Positions 1 to 5,897 of a DNA stretch of 12,006 bases are shown in pieces; positions within the stretch are counted from its first letter, which is position 1; every line of letters begins with the position of its first letter. A program made the translations under genes and the position numbers. Source of the stretch: Prevotellaceae bacterium (GTDB lineage: Bacteria; Bacteroidota; Bacteroidia; Bacteroidales; Bacteroidaceae); NCBI GenBank assembly GCA_031262265.1, contig JAISIB010000053.1, positions 1 to 12,006 on the forward strand. The letters are read 5' to 3'. The notes beneath the pieces were generated by a model. That model saw only the letters and a program-made list of their open reading frames with translations. It was not told where the DNA came from and ran no database searches.

Positions 1-210
1 AACAGGCGACACGCCACATACCAAATGCCCAAGACAACCAACAACAAGAGCTTTGAACGGTTCAAAGGGGCAGCGGAAAGAAAACAAGATACGCACGCTA
101 CACAGGCAAAGAAAAGAAAAAACAATATCTCTCTTATTGGAATCCTATGGAGCAATGACAGGGGCATATCGCTTACTATTCATGTAAATGTTCTTCAATT
201 GGTCAATTAG
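1..210 (+). CDS. 3' end of an unrecognised open frame, partial
   Basis: The frame is open from the first base to a TAG at 208-210, giving about 69 residues with the 5' end outside the window. Residues 1-43 are hydrophilic and rich in Lys, Arg and Gln (for example NKSFERFKGAAERKQ), which would suit the basic tail of a nucleic-acid-binding protein. Residues from about 44 onward are of different, hydrophobic character, and the DNA turns AT-rich at the same place, near position 130. The native C-terminus may therefore have been replaced by read-through into inserted DNA. An internal ATG at 25 could begin a 61-residue version. No family is recognised, and it may not be a gene. Confidence 0.3.
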   Translation, partial: NRRHATYQMPKTTNNKSFERFKGAAERKQDTHATQAKKRKNNISLIGILWSNDRGISLTIHVNVLQLVN

Positions 211-325
211 GAATATGTGATAGTTTATCTTTCATCGCTGTTACGTAGTTGTCGAAAAACGGAATATTTGCTTCGTCCGTGATAAATACATTTTCTATAA
301 ACAGATCTCCAGACAACAAACACAT
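203..325 (-). pseudogene. C-terminal remnant of an unrecognised protein
   Basis: The minus strand is open from 343 to a TGA at 203-205, with an ATG at 323-325 that would give 40 residues. The composition is protein-like (SGDLFIENVFITDEANIPF, then a charged amphipathic end), unlike random AT-rich sequence. A second frame begins with ATG at 381 or 375 (MNQRSFITNYEE) and would join it after a one-base shift near 341-345. That suggests a short gene broken by a frameshift, or the tail of a decayed larger gene. It follows the CxxC lipoprotein gene directly, so it may once have been the last member of that operon. No family is recognised. Confidence 0.35.
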
Positions 326-382
326 AAACGACAGATCCGCTCCTCATAGTTAGTAATAAAAGATCGTTGATTCATAATCATG

Positions 383-925
383 TTACACATCATCTATATA
401 TGAAAATGATTTCATTATATTATCCTTATATACATAAAATACTCTCCCATTATGATTTACTAATGCATCCTTTATATACCTAAAATCTTTATTCGTAAAA
501 AAACTCATATCTATATTTTTGTCTAACCCCGTCTGCTCAATGTAATATTTCATAGCTTCACGATTCCCTACATCTATAATAGTTATAATCGGCAGATTTA
601 CACTGCTTCTATTCAAGTGCATTGCAAAATCAATAAAATCGCCGATACATATCGAACATTCTGAGTTAAGAATATAAATAAGACCTGTAAATTTTGCTGT
701 ATTACCACCTTTCTTGTCATTTAGTAACTGAACCAAATCAAATAGTTTTTTCTCGTATTTATCGATTGATAAGGTATCTGTTTCTCGAATAATGTTATTC
801 AAAAATGCTATCTTTGTCTCATCATATTGAGTTTTGTCTCTTCTGCGAGACTGGCATCCAAATAACAGAATGAATAATAGAAATATTGATAAGAATATAC
901 ATCTATTGTGTCCAATAGTTTTCAT
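383..925 (-). CDS. Small lipoprotein with CxxC, possibly thioredoxin-fold
   Basis: This encodes 180 residues. Residues 1-23 form a basic then strongly hydrophobic signal ending in LLFGC, so Cys24 is the likely lipidated residue and the protein should sit in the envelope facing the periplasm or outside. After a charged linker, residues 80-93 read as a beta strand leading into ECSIC, with Cys90 and Cys93 in a CxxC arrangement. This is followed by a helix and then LPIITIIDV, a second strand. That order (strand, CxxC, helix, strand) resembles a thioredoxin-like core, but the usual cis-proline segment is not obvious, so the redox role is inference. It lies 26 nt downstream of the beta-propeller gene and is probably co-transcribed with it. 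Low G+C matches its neighbours. Lipoprotein call firm; fold assignment moderate. Confidence 0.75.
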   Translation of the reverse strand: MKTIGHNRCIFLSIFLLFILLFGCQSRRRDKTQYDETKIAFLNNIIRETDTLSIDKYEKKLFDLVQLLNDKKGGNTAKFTGLIYILNSECSICIGDFIDFAMHLNRSSVNLPIITIIDVGNREAMKYYIEQTGLDKNIDMSFFTNKDFRYIKDALVNHNGRVFYVYKDNIMKSFSYIDDV

Positions 926-951
926 TCAATCTAAAATTTTTATTTGTATAG

Positions 952-2046
952 CTATTCTGCACGATAAGACAATTTCACAAGATGAGGCTCATTGCCTTTT
1001 TCTCGTATTGTAGCATAAAACGTGTCGGCTTCGTTACTAAGAGTCAAAGAAACTATATATTTCCCAGTAGTATAACTCTCCATAAATGTACCTTCCCAAT
1101 CAAATTTAAAAATCCAAGCAGGCAGCTCTTCGGCATCCCTACTAACACTAATAAAATCACCTATATATATTAAATACACAGCTTCATTATCCATACAATA
1201 ACGTAGGTAAGCGTATGGAACTCTTCCCTTAAAACTTAGCGAGTTATCTCTGATCGCATATTCTATCGGTAAAACATCCGGACCTGCTATGGATTTTATT
1301 AGAATGAGATTACTATCATAGATTTCGAGCAGAGGTTTATGAAAATCAGCATAAAAAATCCTATCCTTTTCGTAATTAGTAATAATTCGACCGTCAACAG
1401 CTACATTCCTAGTATAATACTTATAGGACAGCGGAGCCGTGGAAATCGCAGTTTTATTTCTCGAAGCAACAAGAAATCTAGGAACATCTTGATTTATTCT
1501 TAATCCTTTATCTATAAAGTGATTAGGATTCTCCAATAATAGTAGAGAATCTTTATACGGTACAGCTGTAGGAGATCCCTTATATGCATGTTGAATAGGC
1601 AGGCAGTGGTAATCAGGATTTATAAGAACAGAGTCTATATTGACAAAAGCGACTTGACCTTTTATAAAATCATTTACAAATAATAGATTCCCGCTAATAT
1701 CCACGTTAGCACTCAGTAATTCATTAGGTCCATCTCCGAGTCTATACATTTTTTTTAGCATCTCTCTATTCTTCATATTATAAAACTCTAAAAAGCACAC
1801 TTCTTCATACTTATTATTCACTACGATAAGAACACTATCTTGGTATACAAGAAAAAAGCGAGCATAAATAAAATCATCAGAAGATGAGTATCCTGACAAA
1901 TCAATCGTGTCAACCATCAATCGCTTCGCATCCGTTTTAGTAGTCTGTGATAACACTACTGTATCACTAACATGGTTACGTGACACTTGGCAACTGTACA
2001 ATACAATGATAATTATCAATACTACAATATAATATTTTTCTTTCAT
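952..2046 (-). CDS. 6-bladed beta-propeller lipoprotein
   Basis: This encodes 364 residues. Residues 1-18 form a hydrophobic signal ending in VLYSC, with Cys19 as the probable lipidation site. The remainder shows repeated short strands typical of propellers. The motif GDGPNE at 104-109 is characteristic of the Bacteroidales 6-bladed beta-propeller (TolB-like) lipoproteins. The C-terminal blade also fits the family: FKFDWEG, a strand pair, then EPHLVKLSY at the end. These proteins are often encoded beside NVEALA peptides. Their function is not established; a ligand- or peptide-binding surface role is inference. The start overlaps the stop of a 24-codon leader frame (ATGA at 2043-2046). The gene follows the peptide gene's terminator, so its expression probably depends on read-through. 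Family call confident, function unknown. Confidence 0.88.
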   Translation of the reverse strand: MKEKYYIVVLIIIIVLYSCQVSRNHVSDTVVLSQTTKTDAKRLMVDTIDLSGYSSSDDFIYARFFLVYQDSVLIVVNNKYEEVCFLEFYNMKNREMLKKMYRLGDGPNELLSANVDISGNLLFVNDFIKGQVAFVNIDSVLINPDYHCLPIQHAYKGSPTAVPYKDSLLLLENPNHFIDKGLRINQDVPRFLVASRNKTAISTAPLSYKYYTRNVAVDGRIITNYEKDRIFYADFHKPLLEIYDSNLILIKSIAGPDVLPIEYAIRDNSLSFKGRVPYAYLRYCMDNEAVYLIYIGDFISVSRDAEELPAWIFKFDWEGTFMESYTTGKYIVSLTLSNEADTFYATIREKGNEPHLVKLSYRAE

Positions 2047-2117
2047 ATATTACACATCTTGATATTAATAGAGAACCAATACTTCATCGCCATACGTGGG
2101 GCATCATTATCAATCAT
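2043..2117 (-). CDS. Possible 24-residue leader ORF
   Basis: An ATG at 2115-2117 lies at the end of the terminator's U-tract and opens 24 codons (MIDNDAPRMAMKYWFSINIK and four more) ending in TGA at 2043-2045. That stop overlaps the start of the beta-propeller gene in an ATGA arrangement. It could couple translation of the downstream gene to ribosomes arriving after the terminator. It has no clear ribosome binding site, and a frame this short in AT-rich DNA can arise by chance. Confidence 0.2.
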   Translation of the reverse strand: MIDNDAPRMAMKYWFSINIKMCNI

Positions 2118-2119
2118 AA

Positions 2120-2152
2120 AAAGGGATACATTATATATCAATGTATCCCTTT
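2120..2152 (-). terminator. Rho-independent terminator or attenuator after the NVEALA gene
   Basis: The arms 2120-2132 and 2140-2152 are perfect 13-bp inverted repeats with a 7-nt loop. On the minus strand the stem ends in CCC followed by five T. It begins 6 nt after the NVEALA stop codon. As the next two genes lie on the same strand without an obvious promoter, it probably reduces, rather than ends, transcription, giving more peptide message than lipoprotein message. The plus-strand reading lacks a good T-run. Confidence 0.8.
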
Positions 2153-2158
2153 ATCAAT

Positions 2159-2419
2159 TTAGTCATTAAAATTTTCATTTAATACGCCACTACAATCTAG
2201 ACTCCAACCAAACTTACTACCATTACATGTACCTTCATTACCAGTACATAACCATTTGATCTGGCCCTTTGTATTTCGAACCTCACACCAAGCGAGAACC
2301 TCCAAATCACCCAATGAAAGATCAGAGGACTGTTTGTCACTCCGAGCACTACTTACATTTACAACTGCGCATACGGCCACAATTATAGCGACGAATGCAC
2401 CCATACTTTTTTTAATCAT
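2159..2419 (-). CDS. NVEALA-family small secreted peptide
   Basis: This encodes 86 residues. Residues 1-25 form a signal (Lys-Lys, hydrophobic core, VSSA) that suits signal peptidase I cleavage after Ala25. Next comes SSDLSLGDLEVLAWCE (31-46), which matches the NVEALA pattern of Bacteroidales small proteins (usual form LSDLALANVEALA followed by a Cys- and Gly-rich tail). The tail holds Cys45, Cys58, Cys65 and Cys76, enough for two disulfides. The function of the family is not established. Position as first gene, its own promoter, and an immediate terminator suggest a strongly expressed small product. The segment DLSLGDLEVLA also resembles leader segments of modified peptide precursors, but no modifying enzyme is encoded here. 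Family call good; role unknown. Confidence 0.82.
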   Translation of the reverse strand: MIKKSMGAFVAIIVAVCAVVNVSSARSDKQSSDLSLGDLEVLAWCEVRNTKGQIKWLCTGNEGTCNGSKFGWSLDCSGVLNENFND

Positions 2420-2432
2420 ACCTTTTTGTTTT

Positions 2433-2463
2433 TAAAAATAACATTAATTTATTAATATCCAAA
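2433..2463 (-). promoter_or_regulatory. Promoter of the NVEALA gene
   Basis: On the minus strand TTTG (2460-2463) is followed after exactly 19 nt by TATTTTTA (2433-2440), one mismatch from the Bacteroidetes -7 consensus TAnnTTTG. The expected transcription start is about 6 nt further on, leaving a very short A-rich leader before the ATG at 2419. Such a short leader is unusual but fits the weak reliance of this phylum on Shine-Dalgarno pairing. Confidence 0.55.
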
Positions 2464-2491
2464 TCCTTGTAAGTATATCCATCAACAAGGA
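2464..2491. repeat. 7-bp inverted repeat upstream of the NVEALA promoter
   Basis: TCCTTGT (2464-2470) and ACAAGGA (2485-2491) are perfect inverted copies separated by 14 nt. The centres are 21 bp apart, two helical turns, and the inner copy abuts the -33 element. A dimeric regulator site is possible. As a hairpin it is weak and has no T-run in the needed direction, so a terminator is less likely. Confidence 0.35.
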
Positions 2492-2523
2492 CTGAATAAA
2501 TGTCCACTCAATATATCCATGAC

Positions 2524-2646
2524 TCATATTTTTTTCTTTTTCCATTCCCGAACGATGGCTTCGGCATCGGTGCGCCGCTTGTCCGTACAAGCAACGCTAC
2601 CCAATACCGTCACTGCCATCAAACCAAGGAGGCATGCTCGTTTCAT
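2524..2646 (-). pseudogene. Truncated lipoprotein gene, 40 codons left
   Basis: An ATG at 2644-2646 opens MKRACLLGLMAVTVLGSVAC, a lipoprotein signal with Cys20 as the lipid anchor, followed by TDKRRTDAEAIVREWKKKKI and a TGA at 2524-2526. The segment EAIVREW-KKI resembles the start of Bacteroidales redoxin-like lipoproteins, in which a REW-GK-I segment is followed by Phe-Pro and then the main domain. Here everything after that Ile is missing. The frame is GC-richer like the DNA to its right, and it ends where AT-rich DNA begins. It lies 26 nt after the DUF3244 gene and was probably its operon partner. A functional 20-residue lipopeptide cannot be excluded. Signal call firm; parent family moderate. 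Confidence 0.65.
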
Positions 2647-2672
2647 AGAGAGGTACACATCTGTTTATATAA

Positions 2673-3110
2673 CTATTCTACCGTAAACTCGCCGGAGAGG
2701 GAACTGCCGAACGCATCTTGTAGCGTGAGGCCATACGTGCCGCTCGCCAGATAGCCGACCGCAATACTGATATTGATCATAGCCGAAACATTCGCTTCGT
2801 ACATCGTCACGCCGCTATCGTTGCTGATGCGAACGGTAATCGTCCGATTGACGGGTAGACCGTTGAGGTACAAAATACCGTCTGCCCACATATACGTGGT
2901 GGCCTCCGGCGAAATCATAGTACGTCTGACGAGTACCCATGTCCCGTTAATATACCTCCACTCATACTCTACGGAATGGTCATCCGGCGGGTCTTGCCCT
3001 ATCGGCATAGCCGACAGGGAATGAATGGAGAGAAATGCGCTGAAAACTCCCGCCCCGACATAAGGCATGAGTTTGCCTGTGATTTTTGATAGTAACCGTT
3101 TCATCGTCAT
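2673..3110 (-). CDS. DUF3244-like secreted protein
   Basis: This encodes 145 residues. A basic N-terminal part (MTMKRLLSKITGK) and a hydrophobic segment lead to SLSA, so cleavage after about Ala34 is likely and the mature protein is exported. The first ATG (3110) or the third codon (ATG at 3104) could be the start; both lie just after the promoter. The mature part has an acidic, Pro-rich linker, then paired beta strands. It ends in GYLASGTYGLTLQDAFG and a final strand, the Ig-like sandwich pattern (YxLxL--..G..L-G-F) of the DUF3244 family, of unknown role in Bacteroidales. It lies between the regulator gene and the truncated lipoprotein, on the same strand. Its own promoter suggests separate control, perhaps by that regulator. 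Confidence 0.72.
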   Translation of the reverse strand: MTMKRLLSKITGKLMPYVGAGVFSAFLSIHSLSAMPIGQDPPDDHSVEYEWRYINGTWVLVRRTMISPEATTYMWADGILYLNGLPVNRTITVRISNDSGVTMYEANVSAMINISIAVGYLASGTYGLTLQDAFGSSLSGEFTVE

Positions 3111-3126
3111 TCGATTTAATTTTCAA

Positions 3127-3204
3127 CGCGACAAAGGTACGGCGTTCCGTTGAAGTGCCCATCATTTCGTTATAGACAATTCGCGGACAAAAACGACGTT
3201 CCGT
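3127..3204. repeat. Duplicated promoter-region motif before the DUF3244 gene
   Basis: Two imperfect direct copies occur in the 158-nt gap between the regulator stop and the DUF3244 start: 3127-3150 and 3182-3204. Both contain CGCG, then ACAAA, and end in ACGrCGTTCCGT (3139-3150 and 3193-3204, 54 bp apart). The first copy includes the whole -7 element, while the second has lost its TA. Repeated sites about five helical turns apart suggest operator half-sites or a duplicated promoter. The rest of this gap shows nothing clear. Confidence 0.5.
3132..3139 (-). promoter_or_regulatory. -7 element of the DUF3244 gene
   Basis: TACCTTTG on the minus strand is a perfect match to TAnnTTTG and lies 21 nt before the ATG at 3110, leaving a short leader. 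No good TTTG is seen at the right distance upstream, so this promoter may need an activator. Confidence 0.6.
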
Positions 3205-3268
3205 ATCTATTGAAAATCAGCGATTTAAGCGATTAATTCACATAGAGATATAGACAGTCGTATTTTTC

Positions 3269-5020
3269 CTAAGATTCTTGTATCCACGAATCCAACGTTT
3301 TTTCCTCGAATACGTCGCCGAGCACTGCTTTGAGTTTCTCCTTGATGCGAAGTTTTTCTCTGGATACGGACGGGGCGTTGATAGATAGTAAATCAGCCAT
3401 GCGAGCGACCGATTGATTCAACTTGATTAAGCAACAGATATGTATTTCCTGAGAAGTGAGGTTCATCCTGTGAGAGAGACCGGACGTGAATCCGTGATAT
3501 AGCCGGTCGACTATTTTGATGATTTCAATCCACTCATTCTCTTTGATCGGTCTGGGTTTCGATGCCGTTAGAACGTTATGCAAGACGTGCCCTTCCGGTA
3601 TTAACTCCGTGTACAAGCGATATTCTCGTTGTCGAAGCTTAGCGGTCTCCGCTCTTAATTGCCGCAAGGAGCTTTCAGTCATTGCTTGCTGTTGCAAAGA
3701 GGATTGATGATTCGCGAGAAGCGACTCTATCTGTGCCTCGTTCTGCCGGATCAGCATATCATTCGTACGTATTCGGGCAAGGTATTCCTTCAATTGTTTT
3801 TCTTGCTTCTGCAAGGCTTGTTCCTTGCGACGGGATCTACGCCAAAACAGATAAAGAAGTAGACCCAATATACATATCGTGACAAGCGAACCGGAGAGTA
3901 TGACCACAATCACGCCGTCTTTCTTCATCTGCACTTGATTCTTTTCGTTGACGACTTTCTCTACGTTGTACTGCGCCGCTATTTGTTCAATCGCCTGCCG
4001 CCGCTGCATGTTGTGTATGGAGTCTGTTCGCGACAACAACTGTTGCATCGCTCGCAAGGCGGCCGGATAGTCGCTTTTGGTTTGATAAAGTTGATATAAG
4101 CTATTATAGGCCGTACGTTGTGCATGTATGTTATCCGTTTCTGCCGCTCGCTCCAAATAGTAAACGGCCGAATCGGTTTGTTGCGTCGCCATGTAGGCAT
4201 CGCCGAGGTGCAGGTACAAGTGATTGCCGAATATCGGATACTTACGCCCTAAGTCGAAAGCCGTCTTGGCCGCTTCCAAAGCCAAGTCGTATTCTTTCAT
4301 ACGCAAGTAGATAGTGGACAACTCTGCCGAGTAGTTGCAGATGAATAGCGTATCTCCGAGTTCTCGGACAATCGCTATGGCCTCTTCGTATCGGGAAGCG
4401 GCATTCTCCCAATCCTTTTGTATCGAATGACATCGGGCATATAAGGCCAGAATATTCGCCATATACTCTTTGTCTCCGGACAATTCGGCGATGCGATAGG
4501 CTTCTTGCAAATAGAGTTCCGCCTGTTGTCCGTTGTCGCGATAGAGATAGATATTGGCGATACCCGTATATATCCGTTGCAATAGCCGGTAATCATCCGG
4601 TATTTGAGGGTGATATTCCAACGCTTGCAAGAAATATCGTATGGCTTCTTCTTTGCGATTCCACGTGTCATGCAGGATTCCTTTCAGATAGAGCACCTCC
4701 GCTTTTCGGTGCGGGTCGTTGCGGCGCAGGAAATAGTCGGCGGCGATGTTCAGTAGCGAATCATCGGCAATGGGGCGGTAGTTTTTGTAGAGTGCGTGCG
4801 TCATCAGCAAGCACCACGTGGCACGATCTTCGCGGCCGGCGCGGGCAGCGGACGAAGACAATCGTTCCAACAAGCGCAATGCGCTGTCGGGGTGCGTGTA
4901 GATAAGGGCTTCCGCCTGTGGTAAGGCAGGCAACGGCTCGGATGCGCGGCGCGTGCAGCCGACGAATGCCGCGGGCGCAATCAAGCACAAAAGGGCGTAG
5001 TGTAAAATGCGTTGTCTCAT
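3269..5020 (-). CDS. TPR-TM-HTH membrane-bound transcriptional regulator
   Basis: This encodes 583 residues. An N-terminal export signal ends at Cys22 (AFVGC, a possible lipobox). Residues about 30-350 are tandem tetratricopeptide helices (for example YLQEAYRIAELSGDKEYM), expected in the periplasm. A transmembrane segment spans 369-393, followed by a basic stop (RRSRRK) and a Gln/Glu-rich coiled coil to about 470. The C-terminus (about 513-570) carries a LuxR-like helix-turn-helix: LTSQEIHICCLIKLNQSVARMADLL, then SVSREKLRIKEKL. This architecture is common in Bacteroidales, often near NVEALA and propeller genes. The likely role is to sense a periplasmic signal and control nearby genes; the targets are inference. 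It has a strong promoter of its own. Domain order is clear; ligand unknown. Confidence 0.88.
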   Translation of the reverse strand: MRQRILHYALLCLIAPAAFVGCTRRASEPLPALPQAEALIYTHPDSALRLLERLSSSAARAGREDRATWCLLMTHALYKNYRPIADDSLLNIAADYFLRRNDPHRKAEVLYLKGILHDTWNRKEEAIRYFLQALEYHPQIPDDYRLLQRIYTGIANIYLYRDNGQQAELYLQEAYRIAELSGDKEYMANILALYARCHSIQKDWENAASRYEEAIAIVRELGDTLFICNYSAELSTIYLRMKEYDLALEAAKTAFDLGRKYPIFGNHLYLHLGDAYMATQQTDSAVYYLERAAETDNIHAQRTAYNSLYQLYQTKSDYPAALRAMQQLLSRTDSIHNMQRRQAIEQIAAQYNVEKVVNEKNQVQMKKDGVIVVILSGSLVTICILGLLLYLFWRRSRRKEQALQKQEKQLKEYLARIRTNDMLIRQNEAQIESLLANHQSSLQQQAMTESSLRQLRAETAKLRQREYRLYTELIPEGHVLHNVLTASKPRPIKENEWIEIIKIVDRLYHGFTSGLSHRMNLTSQEIHICCLIKLNQSVARMADLLSINAPSVSREKLRIKEKLKAVLGDVFEEKTLDSWIQES

Positions 5021-5042
5021 AGTAGTAGGAGCTTTTAGCGGG

Positions 5043-5073
5043 CAAATGTAGCCAAAAAACCATGAAAATCAAA
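5043..5073 (-). promoter_or_regulatory. Promoter of the TPR-HTH regulator
   Basis: TTTG (5070-5073) is followed after exactly 19 nt by TACATTTG (5043-5050) on the minus strand, a full match to the Bacteroidetes consensus. The -33 element overlaps the TGA of the preceding glycosyltransferase-like gene (5069-5071). The regulator is therefore transcribed separately although it lies only 48 nt after the operon. Confidence 0.8.
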
Positions 5074-5887
5074 TTCCCCGCCGATGCTTATAATACGCTA
5101 ACCGGAAGAACCGCCAGACATCGCGCGTGCCGTGACCGAGCCACCACAACGCCATCCTGCGATACAATTTCGACTTTCGGAAGTTCCGATGGATATAGGT
5201 TTCCGTCGTGGATACCAGACGTAGTCGCTGATGCGTACGCATATACGCGTCTACGCGCTTCTCGAACAATTCGCCGCCGTAGGCAGGATAGCGTGCGGAC
5301 AATTCGTGCTCGTAACCATAAATCGGTGCCTGAAAGTCGGCAGCGCGTATCAAATAACACTGATCGCTGAATCCGTAGCCCACATAGAAGTTCCCGATAT
5401 GCCCGAACGACTCTTGCTTCGCCTTATCGAACCGGTAGTTCCACGTAGGATTGGCCACGAAATACTGCGGATCGCTATCTAATAAACGACACGCCTCCGT
5501 AATCCATCCGACCGGCGACTTGGCGGCCACCATGAAAGCATCGCCGGAGAAATGCAGGTGAAATTTCGTTTTAGAAAGATAGATGCCTACCAATTCCGAA
5601 CAAGAATAATAATAGCCTTTCCCCAACGCTTCTCTCGTCAAGCCGTAGGCTTTCAGTGCGTCCGCGATATAATCATCTACGAAATAGAACGCGTCTATCA
5701 CTCCCGCGTCTACTTTCTTTTGCGCGTAATGCGCCACGGTTTCGGGAGCGGCTACGTTGTTTATAATCAGTTGCCGAAACGTAAAGGGCGTCTGACAAGC
5801 GGCTATCATGTGTTCCAAATGGGACGTTTTCAGTAAGTACTCCCAATCATTCTCGTAACACTTGGTCTCAAACGTAATCTCAAACAT
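5069..5887 (-). CDS. Putative glycosyltransferase, last gene of the glycan operon
   Basis: This encodes 272 residues with no signal peptide. The N-terminal part resembles a GT-A nucleotide-sugar domain: a strand and helix, then FRQLIINNV (about 38-45), then later FHLHFSGDAF (109-118). There SGD would occupy the place of the usual DxD metal-binding motif. Residues 145-200 are rich in Trp, Tyr and Phe, as in acceptor-binding regions. The C-terminus is very basic (HRNFRKSKLYRR, YYKHRRGI), which could hold the enzyme at the inner membrane surface. It starts 10 nt after the DUF5672 gene and ends the operon. No named family is certain, so the sugar and linkage cannot be given. The function rests mainly on context and on fold-like features. 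Confidence 0.6.
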   Translation of the reverse strand: MFEITFETKCYENDWEYLLKTSHLEHMIAACQTPFTFRQLIINNVAAPETVAHYAQKKVDAGVIDAFYFVDDYIADALKAYGLTREALGKGYYYSCSELVGIYLSKTKFHLHFSGDAFMVAAKSPVGWITEACRLLDSDPQYFVANPTWNYRFDKAKQESFGHIGNFYVGYGFSDQCYLIRAADFQAPIYGYEHELSARYPAYGGELFEKRVDAYMRTHQRLRLVSTTETYIHRNFRKSKLYRRMALWWLGHGTRDVWRFFRLAYYKHRRGI

Positions 5888-5897
5888 CTATCCGCTA

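Larger units (their letters stand above)
130..2540. other. AT-rich island, possible transferred segment
   Basis: Base composition changes sharply at both edges. A sample line inside (481-540) has 17 G or C in 60, while one in the glycosylation operon (8101-8160) has 32 in 60. The right edge falls inside the 3' end of a truncated lipoprotein frame, close to the T-rich run at 2529-2541. The left edge falls near the A-rich run at 108-122. All convincing genes inside lie on the minus strand. No integrase, transposase or clear target-site duplication was seen, so the mechanism is unknown. Acquisition or replacement by recombination is inference. Confidence 0.6.

Noticed and set aside
2159..2419. 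NVEALA peptide as a lipoprotein via Cys17
   Set aside because: The residues before Cys17 (IVAV) do not fit a lipobox, while VSSA at 22-25 fits signal peptidase I.
2500..2754. Plus-strand frame of 84 codons
   Set aside because: It lies antisense to the truncated lipoprotein and the end of the DUF3244 gene, crosses the composition junction, and has no signal, family or promoter.
3205..3268. Terminator after the regulator gene
   Set aside because: AATCGC/GCGATT-like symmetry exists but gives no good stem with a T-run.
5062..5370. Plus-strand frame antisense to the end of the 272-aa gene
   Set aside because: It shows Arg/Thr-rich shadow composition with no family, and it overlaps the regulator promoter.
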